From positions 1 through 13,582 of the forward strand of contig JAPTUI010000432.1 of NCBI GenBank assembly GCA_028067895.1: DNA of 13,582 nt. The letters run 5' to 3'. Under the pieces are notes generated by a model. The model had not been told where the DNA came from, searched no databases, and saw only the letters and a program-made list of their open reading frames with translations. Source of the DNA: Pseudomonadota bacterium. Lineage in GTDB: Bacteria; Pseudomonadota; Gammaproteobacteria; Steroidobacterales; Steroidobacteraceae. Within the stretch, counting starts at the first letter, position 1, and the number at the start of each line of letters is the position of its first letter. The position numbers and the translations under genes were made by a program. Positions 5,023-12,171 of the stretch are shown piece after piece.

Positions 5023-6114
5023 TTGTCTCGATTCGAACGCTATCTCACGCTCTGGGTCGCGTTGTGCATTGCCGCTGGCATTGCCTTGGGCAAGATGATG
5101 CCCGGCGCGTTTCACGTCATCGCTTCGGCGCAGATCGCCCAGGTCAATTTACCGGTGGCGGTACTCATCTGGCTGATGATTGTGCCGATGCTGGTCAAGA
5201 TCGACTTCGGCGAGCTGCACCGGGTCAAGGAACACTGGCGTGGAATCGGGGTGACGCTGTTCGTGAATTGGGCGATCAAGCCCTTCTCGATGGCACTGCT
5301 CGGATGGATATTCATCGGGCACGTGTTCCGCTCCGTACTGCCTGCCGGACAAATCGATTCGTACATCGCCGGACTCGTCATCCTTTCCGCCGCACCCTGT
5401 ACGGCAATGGTCTTCGTATGGAGCCAGCTCTCCAACGGCGAGCCGCACTTCACCCTCTCGCAAGTCGCGCTGAACGATGTATTGATGATCTTTGCCTTCG
5501 CGCCCATCGTCGCGCTGCTTCTGGGTCTTGCCGCCATCACGGTCCCGTGGCAGACGCTGCTGCTGTCGGTCGCCCTCTACATCGTCATTCCGGTCGTGAT
5601 CGCGCAAGCCGTCCGACGCCATCTGCTGGCCCGGGGTGGCGAACGGGCCCTTCGCCGCCTCCTTGCAGTCCTACAGCCGGTCACCCTCGTGGCGTTGCTC
5701 GCGACCCTGGTGGTGCTCTTTGCGTTTCAAGGCAAGCAGATTGTCGCCCAGCCACTGGTGATCGTCCTGCTGGCCATCCCCATACTCATCCAGGTCTATT
5801 TCAATTCCGGGCTCGCGTATCTCCTCAATCGGCTCTTGGGGGAGGCGCATTGTGTCGCGGCGCCTTCAGCACTGATCGGTGCGAGCAATTTCTTCGAGCT
5901 CGCGGTTGCCACCGCAATCAGCGTCTTCGGTATCGGTTCTGGTGCTGCTCTCGCAACCGTCGTCGGCGTGCTGGTCGAGGTGCCCGTGATGCTCTCGGTC
6001 GTACGGATCGTCAACCGCACGAAAGGATGGTACGAGCGTTCCGGTACGCTGCCATGCACTACCCCTGACCACTCCAACCCGAGCATACATCCAGATCATC
6101 AGGAGCGCGCGTGA
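5023..6114 (+). CDS. acr3: Arsenite efflux permease, ACR3 family
   Basis: A 363-residue inner-membrane protein with about ten hydrophobic segments, starting at TTG (MSRFERYLTLWVALCIAAGIALG). ACR3 proteins export As(OH)3 or arsenite, driven by the proton-motive force. The family's essential cysteine appears as Cys126 in SAAPCTAMVFVWS, and the essential acidic residue as Glu292 in LIGASNFFELAVATAISVFG. These correspond to the Cys129 and Glu305 described in Alkaliphilus metalliredigens Acr3. Length matches the family, with a short hydrophilic C-terminal tail. It lies ten bases after arsI, and its stop overlaps the next gene's GTG start by four bases (GTGA). It would remove the arsenite made by the two ArsC enzymes. 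It is clearly not the unrelated ArsB family. Confidence 0.95.
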   Translation: MSRFERYLTLWVALCIAAGIALGKMMPGAFHVIASAQIAQVNLPVAVLIWLMIVPMLVKIDFGELHRVKEHWRGIGVTLFVNWAIKPFSMALLGWIFIGHVFRSVLPAGQIDSYIAGLVILSAAPCTAMVFVWSQLSNGEPHFTLSQVALNDVLMIFAFAPIVALLLGLAAITVPWQTLLLSVALYIVIPVVIAQAVRRHLLARGGERALRRLLAVLQPVTLVALLATLVVLFAFQGKQIVAQPLVIVLLAIPILIQVYFNSGLAYLLNRLLGEAHCVAAPSALIGASNFFELAVATAISVFGIGSGAALATVVGVLVEVPVMLSVVRIVNRTKGWYERSGTLPCTTPDHSNPSIHPDHQERA

Positions 6115-6974
6115 CCCGGCAGATTCTCTTTCTGTGCGTCGCGAACTCCGCCCGCAGCCAGATGGCCGAGGGCCTTGCGCGAGCCATTCTCGGTGAGCAC
6201 GTCGAGGTGTTGAGCGCCGGGTCGCAACCGACCAAGGTGAACCCGTACGCCATTGAGGCGATGCGCGACTTGGGCATCGACATCTCGGGTCATCGGTCGA
6301 AGTCCGTGGATGAGATCGACACCGCGCAGCTGGACCTCGTCGTCACGCTCTGCGCGGATGAGGTCTGTCCGGTTCTACCGGGTGGAACCCGCCGGCTGCA
6401 CTGGCCCATACCCGATCCTGCCTCATCAGACCCGGCCCTCTCCCCCGAGGAACTGCGACACCGATTCCAGGGCGCCCGCGACCAAATCCGAGCGCGCATC
6501 GGCATCCTGGCGGCGCTACTAGATATCCCCGCTGGACCCCGAGCACGGGAATTCCATGCCAGCATCCGGGTCTCGGACCTGCCGCGCAGTACGCGTTTCT
6601 ATGCATGGCTTCTGGGGACGTGGCCCAAGGAGTGGACGCATCGATACGCCACATTCATTCGCGAGGATCTTCATCTCAATTTCGTGTTGCTGGTCTCCGA
6701 TGGGAAGCCATTACACCACGACACGCTCTATCACTTCGGCATCGATGTCGGAGACAAAGCAGCCGTAATTGACGCGTTCCATCACGCCCGCCGCTTCGGC
6801 GCATCCGTCCTGAAGCCGCCGCGCACGACCTGGAAGGGGACTCCGCTGCATGAACTGTGGCTCGAGGACCCCGATGGCAATCTCGTCGAGATCTACGCCC
6901 GATTGACGGATGAGGAACTTTCGCACATGCCGCAGGATCAGGAGCCCATCGATCTCGCGGCGGAGAACACCTGA
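6111..6974 (+). CDS. arsC: Fused arsenate reductase (LMW-PTP ArsC) and VOC/glyoxalase-fold protein
   Basis: A 287-residue two-domain cytosolic protein. Residues 1-138 are an ArsC with P-loop CVANSARS (Cys9 to Arg15), shuttle cysteines Cys81 and Cys86 (TLCADEVCPVLP) and general acid Asp102 (IPDPAS), so reduction of As(V) is predicted. After a short PAGPRA linker, residues 147-262 form a VOC domain: EFHASIRVSDLPRSTRFY, then YHFGIDV and DPDGNLVEIYA. The metal triad is intact (His149, His208, Glu260), but the vicinal Cys-Cys pair of ArsI is missing, so it is not a canonical C-As lyase. GTG 6111 has AGGAG at 6101-6105 and overlaps the acr3 stop. Both domains lie in one uninterrupted frame, so the fusion is real unless a sequencing error removed a stop. 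The VOC substrate is unknown. Confidence 0.9.
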   Translation: MTRQILFLCVANSARSQMAEGLARAILGEHVEVLSAGSQPTKVNPYAIEAMRDLGIDISGHRSKSVDEIDTAQLDLVVTLCADEVCPVLPGGTRRLHWPIPDPASSDPALSPEELRHRFQGARDQIRARIGILAALLDIPAGPRAREFHASIRVSDLPRSTRFYAWLLGTWPKEWTHRYATFIREDLHLNFVLLVSDGKPLHHDTLYHFGIDVGDKAAVIDAFHHARRFGASVLKPPRTTWKGTPLHELWLEDPDGNLVEIYARLTDEELSHMPQDQEPIDLAAENT

Positions 6975-6987
6975 TCGCAGAGGCCAC

Positions 6988-7404
6988 ATGCTGGAATACC
7001 GCATCACCGCACGCCGCCTCGACGCACACGACAGCGAAGCTACGTGCAAGAACGCGAGTTTGGACCTCGATACGGACCCCCAAGGGCGACCGGATGCGTT
7101 CAACCCGGCGGAATTGTTCCTTGCTGCCATTGCCGCCTGCATGATCAAGAACATCGAGCGGGTGGCGCCGCTCCTCAAGCTCGAGATCCGTGGCGTCGAA
7201 GTAAGTCTCCATGGGACGCGACAGGACAGCCCGCCCAAGATGACACGGGTCAGCTATGAGCTGATCGTCGATACGGATGCAGATGATCACAAACTCGACC
7301 TGCTGCATCAGAATGTGCGCAAGTACGGAACAATCTATAACACCGTTGCCGAAGTCACGCACCTCGAGGGCCGGATTATCCGTCGCTCTAATGCGCGCCC
7401 CTGA
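6988..7404 (+). CDS. OsmC-family protein lacking the second cysteine
   Basis: A 138-residue protein of the OsmC/Ohr fold, whose members reduce organic hydroperoxides with a cysteine pair. The first half of the active site is present: FNPAELFLAAIAACMIKNIE with Glu42 and peroxidatic Cys51. The second, resolving cysteine normally found in the YCxxxNT-like motif is replaced: VRKYGTIYNTV has Gly114 there. The only other cysteine is Cys20 near the N-terminus. The protein may therefore use a one-cysteine mechanism, bind a thiol or metalloid, or be inactive as a peroxidase. ATG 6988 follows AGAGG (6979-6983). The open frame upstream to 6910 overlaps the ArsC-VOC gene and is not used. It is the last gene of the ars operon, 13 bases after the fusion gene. 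Confidence 0.85.
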   Translation: MLEYRITARRLDAHDSEATCKNASLDLDTDPQGRPDAFNPAELFLAAIAACMIKNIERVAPLLKLEIRGVEVSLHGTRQDSPPKMTRVSYELIVDTDADDHKLDLLHQNVRKYGTIYNTVAEVTHLEGRIIRRSNARP

Positions 7405-7718
7405 GGACGATACGCGCAACACTCGCCCATCCCGACGGCACAGAGGCTCCTGCAGTTGCGCCACGGTGGCGGTCTCGCAGGACCGTCGCAGGCGTTGAGG
7501 CACCGCAAGCCCTCGCCCGGGCGCTGTAATGCACCTGCGGCTGTCGGCGTAGCCCGTTCCACAGGCGCCTCGGCATGCGATGTGTGTGATTTGCATTCGA
7601 ATTGCGCAGTGCACTGCGACCTCTACCTATTTGATCACGCCGGAGCGAGCGGGATGATTGCGGCGTGGCGAGCTGCGACGATTCTGGCATTGCGCCAAGC
7701 GTCTCGCGACGTGGAGCC
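7405..7718. other. Intergenic region between ars and export operons
   Basis: No convincing gene on either strand. A CGCCA-CGG-TGGCG hairpin at 7459-7471 could help end the ars transcript but has no T-run. A perfect palindrome lies at 7605-7618, listed separately. I found no convincing sigma-70 promoter for the export operon. The final part (7665-7718) is in frame with the next gene from GTG 7665. Confidence 0.45.
7605..7618. promoter_or_regulatory. 14-bp perfect palindrome, possible operator
   Basis: CGCAGTGCACTGCG is a perfect 14-base palindrome about 100 bases upstream of the export operon, just downstream of a TTCGAA-centred near-palindrome (about 7594-7604). Its size and place suit a homodimeric repressor (for example TetR or MarR type), but no such regulator is in the window and the site may be chance in GC-rich DNA. 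Confidence 0.35.
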
Positions 7719-9317
7719 ATGCCATATATCGTGCAGACCATCCGGAAGGGCTCGAAGGCGCCCGCAGCGCAAAGAAGGCTGTGGGCTTCGGGCTGCGCAC
7801 ACGCGGTGCTTCTTGCCTCGGCGCTGGCACTCTCAGCATGTGCGGTCGGACCCCGCTTCGAGCGCCCGCGTCCTCCGACCGCAGCGGCGTACACGAGCGC
7901 GCAAGACACTCCGAGGCTAGCCCCGGGGCACGGTGAGCCACCCCAACTGCTGGTCGCCGGGCGCACGATTCCCGCACAGTGGTGGGGACTGTTTCATTCT
8001 CCCGCGCTTGACCATGTGCTGCGCGAGGCACTCGCCGACAGCCCAACGCTCTCGGCCGCACGTGCGACACTCGCGCAGGCGCAGCAGACCGTGCTCGCTG
8101 AACGCGGGGCGTACTTTCCCCAGCTGGACATCGGCGCGACGGCCGAGCGCCAGAAGGGTCCGGCGTTCGCCCTCGGGCTGCTCGGGATTCTGCCGGGTTC
8201 ACATGGTCTACCTACTTTCGACCTCTACTCTCTCGGTCCGACGGTCAGTTATTCGCCGGATGTATTCGGACTGAACCGCCGGGGGGTGGAGGCACGGCGG
8301 GCGGGCGCGGAACTCGAGCGGGATCAACTGGCCGCGGCATACCTCGCCATTACGGGCCATGCGGTCGAGGAGGCACTCAATCTGGCGAGGCTTCGCCTGG
8401 AGATTAATGCGCTCACGCGGATCGTCTCTGACGACGTGCGGAACCTCGCCCTAGTGCGGCGGAAATTCAGCGTCGGCCGTGCACCCCGTACCGACGTTCT
8501 GGCGGCAGAAACACAGCTCGCCAATGACCGCGCGCTACTGCCTTCGCTGCGCCAGCAGGAAGCGATGTCCGAGGACGCACTGGCGATTCTCGCCGGCAAG
8601 GCGCCGGGTCAATGGCAGCCGCCCGCCTTCCGCTTGGCAGACTTCCATCTCCCGAGCGCGCTGCCGCTCAGCCTCCCGTCCGCGCTTGTCCGGCAGCGGC
8701 CCGACATCCTGGCCGCTGAGCAGGAGGTTCACGTCCGCAGTGCGCAGGTCGGCATCGCGACGGCCCGGATGTACCCGAGCATCGTGTTATCCGCTTCGCT
8801 CGCCACCGCTGCATTGCGGCCCGAAGCGCTCTTTGGCTCCTCGAGCGGTGTCTGGGCCGCACTCGGCGGGCTGACGGCCCCAGTCTTTCATGGTGGCACG
8901 CTGCGCGCCGAGCGGCGTGCGGCAATGGATGCGCTCACGGCATCCCTCGCTCTCTACCGCCAGACTGTACTCATGGCATTTGGACAGGTCACCGACACGT
9001 TGCGCGCGCTCGGCAATGACGCCGAGCTGGCCGCTGCCGAACGTGAAGCGCTCGACACCGCCAGAGCCTCCCTCCAGTTGCAGCGGGTGAGCTACGAGGC
9101 GGGCCGCAGCAACGTCCTGCAGCTCCTGGATGCCGAGCGGGCTTACCAGCAGGCCCGGCTCGGCTACGCGCGCGCCACAGCACAACGCTACGCCGACAGC
9201 GCGCAGCTGCTCGTCGCGCTGGGCGGCGGTTGGTGGAACAGCCGGGGATTGTGTCCACGCTCGTGCGCCGCGCGAACTGAGTACCCGGCCCACCTCGAAG
9301 GAGAGAAGCGCCCATGA
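7719..9317 (+). CDS. Outer-membrane factor lipoprotein, NodT/TolC family
   Basis: About 532 residues. The signal peptide AHAVLLASALALSAC ends in lipobox LSAC, followed by AVGPRFERPRPP, the classic start of NodT-type outer-membrane efflux lipoproteins. Two OEP repeats follow. The first is recognised by WWGLFHSPALDHVLREAL and SPTLSAARATLAQAQ, the second by LVRQRPDILAAEQEVHVRSAQVG and RVSYEAGRSNVLQLLDAE. Length is a little above the usual 460-500 because of the long N-terminus and a C-terminal tail. The start is uncertain: ATG 7719 (GGAG only two bases away) or GTG 7665, with GTG 7731 also possible. It forms the outer-membrane channel for the exporter encoded downstream. Its TGA overlaps the next gene's ATG (ATGA). 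Confidence 0.9.
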   Translation: MPYIVQTIRKGSKAPAAQRRLWASGCAHAVLLASALALSACAVGPRFERPRPPTAAAYTSAQDTPRLAPGHGEPPQLLVAGRTIPAQWWGLFHSPALDHVLREALADSPTLSAARATLAQAQQTVLAERGAYFPQLDIGATAERQKGPAFALGLLGILPGSHGLPTFDLYSLGPTVSYSPDVFGLNRRGVEARRAGAELERDQLAAAYLAITGHAVEEALNLARLRLEINALTRIVSDDVRNLALVRRKFSVGRAPRTDVLAAETQLANDRALLPSLRQQEAMSEDALAILAGKAPGQWQPPAFRLADFHLPSALPLSLPSALVRQRPDILAAEQEVHVRSAQVGIATARMYPSIVLSASLATAALRPEALFGSSSGVWAALGGLTAPVFHGGTLRAERRAAMDALTASLALYRQTVLMAFGQVTDTLRALGNDAELAAAEREALDTARASLQLQRVSYEAGRSNVLQLLDAERAYQQARLGYARATAQRYADSAQLLVALGGGWWNSRGLCPRSCAARTEYPAHLEGEKRP

Positions 9318-10375
9318 AGAAGCGTCGCCTCAGCACCGTTGCGGCAGTCGTGCTCTTGGGTCTTGCCGGTGGCCTCACCTACTGGTGGCTGCACCCCTCG
9401 AGCGCAGCAGACACCCTGACGCTCTATGGGAACGTAGACATCTGGGAAGTACATCCGGCGTTCAACGACTCTGGTCCAGTTTCCCAGATGCTCGTAACCG
9501 AGGGCACCGCAGTGCGCAAGGGCGAGCTGATCGCACGGATCGACGACACGCGCTACATCGCCCGCCTCGCCGAGGCGAAGCACAAGGCGGCGAACCTCAA
9601 GGCGGTGCTGCTCAGGCTGATGCACGGCTCCCGCCCGCAGGAGATTGCACAAGCCCGGGCGACCATGGAGGGCCTGCGGGCAATTTATCTGAATGCGAAG
9701 ACCAATGACGCGCGCACGCTCAAGCTCATACCGCAAGGCATCGCCTCGATACAGGATCGCGATGATGCTCGCGCCCAACTGCGCTCCGCGCGCGGAAACT
9801 ACCGAGCCGCACTACAGGCATACAGACTTGCCGCGGTCGGACCGCGGCACGAAGACATCCTCGCGGCGCGCAGCGCCTACCATGCCGCCGTTGCCGCGCA
9901 GGCGCTCGCTGCGCGCGAGCTCGCCGACACGAGTCTCTACGCCCCGTCCGATGGCATGGTTGAGGACCGCATTCTCGAGCCCGGCGACATGGCTTCGCCG
10001 AGCACGCCCGTGTACACCATCGCGCTGACCTCGCCGTTGTGGGTGCGTGCCTACGCGCCGGAGACAGATCTCGGCAAGATCGAGCTTGGCATGCCCGCGG
10101 TGATCACGACGGACAGCTTTCCCGGACAACGCTACCGCGGCTGGGTTGGTTATATCTCGCCAACAGCGGAGTTCACACCCAAGACTGTCGAGACCCCGAC
10201 GCTGCGCACGCAGCTGGTCTATCAGGTTCGCATCTACGCTTGCGATTCCCGCGGCGAGCTGCGCCTCGGAATGCCGGCGACCGTGACCATCGAGCTCACG
10301 CGTCATGTCGGGGCAGCCGACGGCGCCCCCGCCACGGCACCGTCATGCGGAGAACTGCATGCCCGCGGCGGATGA
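9314..10375 (+). CDS. HlyD-family periplasmic adaptor of an ABC exporter (YbhG-like)
   Basis: A 353-residue protein anchored by one N-terminal helix (about 9-25). The biotinyl-lipoyl half-motif LTLYGNVDIWEVHPAF...GPVSQMLVTEGTAVRKGELIARID (about 36-77) comes first, then a long alpha-helical hairpin rich in Ala, Arg and Gln (about 80-205) and the returning half DTSLYAPSDGMVEDRILEPGD. The C-terminal beta-barrel region includes SPLWVRAYAPETDLGKIELGMPA and RLGMPATVTIEL. It bridges the inner-membrane ABC transporter and the outer-membrane factor. AAGGAGAG (9298-9305) precedes the ATG. The gene overlaps the upstream stop by four bases and the ATPase gene by 17, so the operon is tightly coupled. The family is firm; the exported substrate cannot be deduced. 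Confidence 0.92.
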   Translation: MKKRRLSTVAAVVLLGLAGGLTYWWLHPSSAADTLTLYGNVDIWEVHPAFNDSGPVSQMLVTEGTAVRKGELIARIDDTRYIARLAEAKHKAANLKAVLLRLMHGSRPQEIAQARATMEGLRAIYLNAKTNDARTLKLIPQGIASIQDRDDARAQLRSARGNYRAALQAYRLAAVGPRHEDILAARSAYHAAVAAQALAARELADTSLYAPSDGMVEDRILEPGDMASPSTPVYTIALTSPLWVRAYAPETDLGKIELGMPAVITTDSFPGQRYRGWVGYISPTAEFTPKTVETPTLRTQLVYQVRIYACDSRGELRLGMPATVTIELTRHVGAADGAPATAPSCGELHARGG

Positions 10376-11684
10376 GTCGCCAGCTGCACTGCGGCTCGAG
10401 AAGGTTTCCCACGCGTTCATCAGCGCGGGTCGAACCACCACCGCCCTCAAAGAGGTCACGGCAGATGCGGCGCGCGGCACCGTAACAGGCCTCATCGGTC
10501 CTGATGGAGCGGGAAAGACCACGCTCATGCGGCTTGCGGCAGGACTGCTGAAATTGCAGCGCGGTCGAATCGAGGTGCTCGGCATCGATGTGGCCCGAAG
10601 CCCGGATGAGGCGCGGTCCCGCATCGGCTACATGCCGCAACGATTTGGTCTCTACGAAGACCTCACCGTACGCGAGAACCTGGATCTCTACGCGAAGGTT
10701 CAGAACGTTCCGGCGGCGGAACGCCAGGCGCGGAGCGGCAAGCTGTTGCACATGACCGGTCTTGGACCGTTCCTGGGGCGGCTCGCCGGCCGGCTTTCGG
10801 GGGGCATGAAGCAGAAGCTGGGCCTCGCGTGCACGCTCGTGCGCATACCCGAACTGCTGCTGCTCGATGAGCCCACCGTCGGCGTCGACCCCGTCTCGCG
10901 GCGCGAGCTCTGGGCGATCATCGATCAGTTGGTCCGCACGGAGCAGTTGACGGTGATGGTCAGCACCGCCTACCTGGATGAGGCCGAGCGTTGCCAGCGA
11001 GTGCTGCTGCTGCATGAGGGGCATCTCGTCGCCACCACCGACCCGGCCAGCTTTGCTGCGAGAACCAGCGGGCGCAGCTTTCACGTGTCGGCCGAAGCCA
11101 TCAGCAAGCGGCAACTCCAGGAGCAGCTGAGCCGCACACCCGGGGTGCTCGACGCCACTATCCAGGGGTCATTCGTGCGGATCGTGACGGAGCCGGATGG
11201 ACAACCCCTACCGAAGGCGCTGCCGCCCCGAGGGACGCCGCTGCACATCGTTGCGGTACCCCCCCCGCTTCGAGGACAGCTTCGTCGCAGAGATCAGGTC
11301 GACTCCCGCATCTGCTGCGGCCACGGCACAGGACGGCGCACGCGAGGAGATCCCGGGAACGGACGATGTGAGCGACACCCACCCACCTCACCGGCAGGGA
11401 GAATCGGCTGCCGACGGGCCGATCATCCTCGCCGATCGGCTGACGCGCCGTTTCGGAGACTTCGTTGCCGTCGATGCGATTTCGTTCGAGGTACGCCGTG
11501 GGGAGATCTTCGGCCTGCTGGGTGCCAACGGCGCGGGCAAGTCGACGACCTTCCGGATGCTCTGTGGCCTGCTACCTGCCTCGGACGGCACTTTGCGCGT
11601 GGCCGGGTACGATCTGCGCCACGCGGCAGCCTCCGCGCGTGGCCGTATCGGCTACATGGCGCAGAAGTTCTCGCTCTACGGTGA
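10359..11684 (+). CDS. ABC ATPase, NBD1 half of a frameshifted YbhF-like double ATPase
   Basis: From ATG 10359 (GGAGA at 10349-10353) the protein shows a complete first nucleotide-binding domain: Walker A GPDGAGKTT (47-55), Q-loop YMPQRFGLYEDLTVREN (91-107), signature LSGGMKQKL (146-154) and Walker B LLLLDEPTVGVDP (166-178). The H-loop histidine is replaced by Ala in STAYLDEAERC (codon 10968-10970). Coding homology ends at HIVAVPP (about 11258). Beyond the eight-C run at 11259-11266 the frame is wrong, and about 140 Arg/Gly-rich junk residues follow to the stop at 11684. In YbhF the two NBDs are one chain. Removing one C joins this half to the next one as about 603 residues. It may be a real frameshift, slippage or a sequencing error. 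Confidence 0.85.
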   Translation: MPAADESPAALRLEKVSHAFISAGRTTTALKEVTADAARGTVTGLIGPDGAGKTTLMRLAAGLLKLQRGRIEVLGIDVARSPDEARSRIGYMPQRFGLYEDLTVRENLDLYAKVQNVPAAERQARSGKLLHMTGLGPFLGRLAGRLSGGMKQKLGLACTLVRIPELLLLDEPTVGVDPVSRRELWAIIDQLVRTEQLTVMVSTAYLDEAERCQRVLLLHEGHLVATTDPASFAARTSGRSFHVSAEAISKRQLQEQLSRTPGVLDATIQGSFVRIVTEPDGQPLPKALPPRGTPLHIVAVPPPLRGQLRRRDQVDSRICCGHGTGRRTRGDPGNGRCERHPPTSPAGRIGCRRADHPRRSADAPFRRLRCRRCDFVRGTPWGDLRPAGCQRRGQVDDLPDALWPATCLGRHFARGRVRSAPRGSLRAWPYRLHGAEVLALR

Positions 11685-12171
11685 CCTCTCGGTCGCTGAG
11701 AACCTGCGCTTCTTCGCAAGCGCCTACCGCCTGCGCGATGCGCATCGCCGCGCACGCATCGCCTGGGCGCTCGAGGAGTTCGTGCTCGGCCCGTACGTCG
11801 ATGTGGTCAGCCGCGATCTGCCGCTCGGCTACAAGCAGCGGCTCGCGCTCGCCTGCGCCCTGATGCACGAGCCGGAGATTCTCTTTCTCGACGAGCCCAC
11901 CTCGGGCGTCGACCCCCTCGCGCGCCGCGAGTTTTGGCGGCGGATCAACTCGCTCGCCGAGTCGGGGGTCACGATATTGGTGACCACGCATTTCATGGAG
12001 GAGGCCGAGTACTGCGACCGCCTCGCCATCCTGGCGCAAGGCACAGTGCTCGCCTCGGGCGACCCGGAGAGTCTGAAAGAGCACGCCCGCACCGCGCAGC
12101 ACCCGCAGCCGACCATGGAAGACGCATTCATCGCTCTGCTGGAGGCGGCCGCAGAGCCGAAGGTCGCATGA
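11197..12171 (+). CDS. ABC ATPase, NBD2 half of the frameshifted YbhF-like double ATPase
   Basis: The homologous part begins in this frame at PRFEDSFVAEIRS (from about 11263), which continues the NBD1 frame across the poly-C run. The domain has Walker A GANGAGKST (11521-11547), Q-loop YMAQKFSLYGDLSVAEN, Walker B ILFLDEPTSGVDP (from 11878) and H-loop His in TTHFMEEAEYCDR (codon 11989-11991). The signature is degenerate, LPLGYKQRL (11818-11844) instead of LSGGQ, as I recall for the second NBD of YbhF. If translated separately, ATG 11197 (GGAG at 11189-11192) or GTG 11368 could start it. The reading before 11263 is not homologous, so a single fused gene is the likelier ancestral state. The stop overlaps the permease ATG (ATGA). 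Confidence 0.85.
   Translation: MDNPYRRRCRPEGRRCTSLRYPPRFEDSFVAEIRSTPASAAATAQDGAREEIPGTDDVSDTHPPHRQGESAADGPIILADRLTRRFGDFVAVDAISFEVRRGEIFGLLGANGAGKSTTFRMLCGLLPASDGTLRVAGYDLRHAAASARGRIGYMAQKFSLYGDLSVAENLRFFASAYRLRDAHRRARIAWALEEFVLGPYVDVVSRDLPLGYKQRLALACALMHEPEILFLDEPTSGVDPLARREFWRRINSLAESGVTILVTTHFMEEAEYCDRLAILAQGTVLASGDPESLKEHARTAQHPQPTMEDAFIALLEAAAEPKVA
11259..11266 (+). other. Eight-C homopolymer at the frame break in the ABC ATPase gene
   Basis: GGTA is followed by eight C and then GCTTCGAGGAC. With eight C the reading is V-P-P-P-L-R-G. With seven it is V-P-P-R-F-E-D, joining the two NBD halves in the expected YbhF-like linker. It is the only disruption needed to explain the split. It could be a mutation, a transcriptional slippage or phase-variable tract, or a base-calling error. 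Confidence 0.85.

Noticed and set aside
5064..6068. Long +1-frame open reading through acr3
   Set aside because: Arg/His/Pro-rich shadow of a GC-rich membrane-protein gene; no family resemblance.
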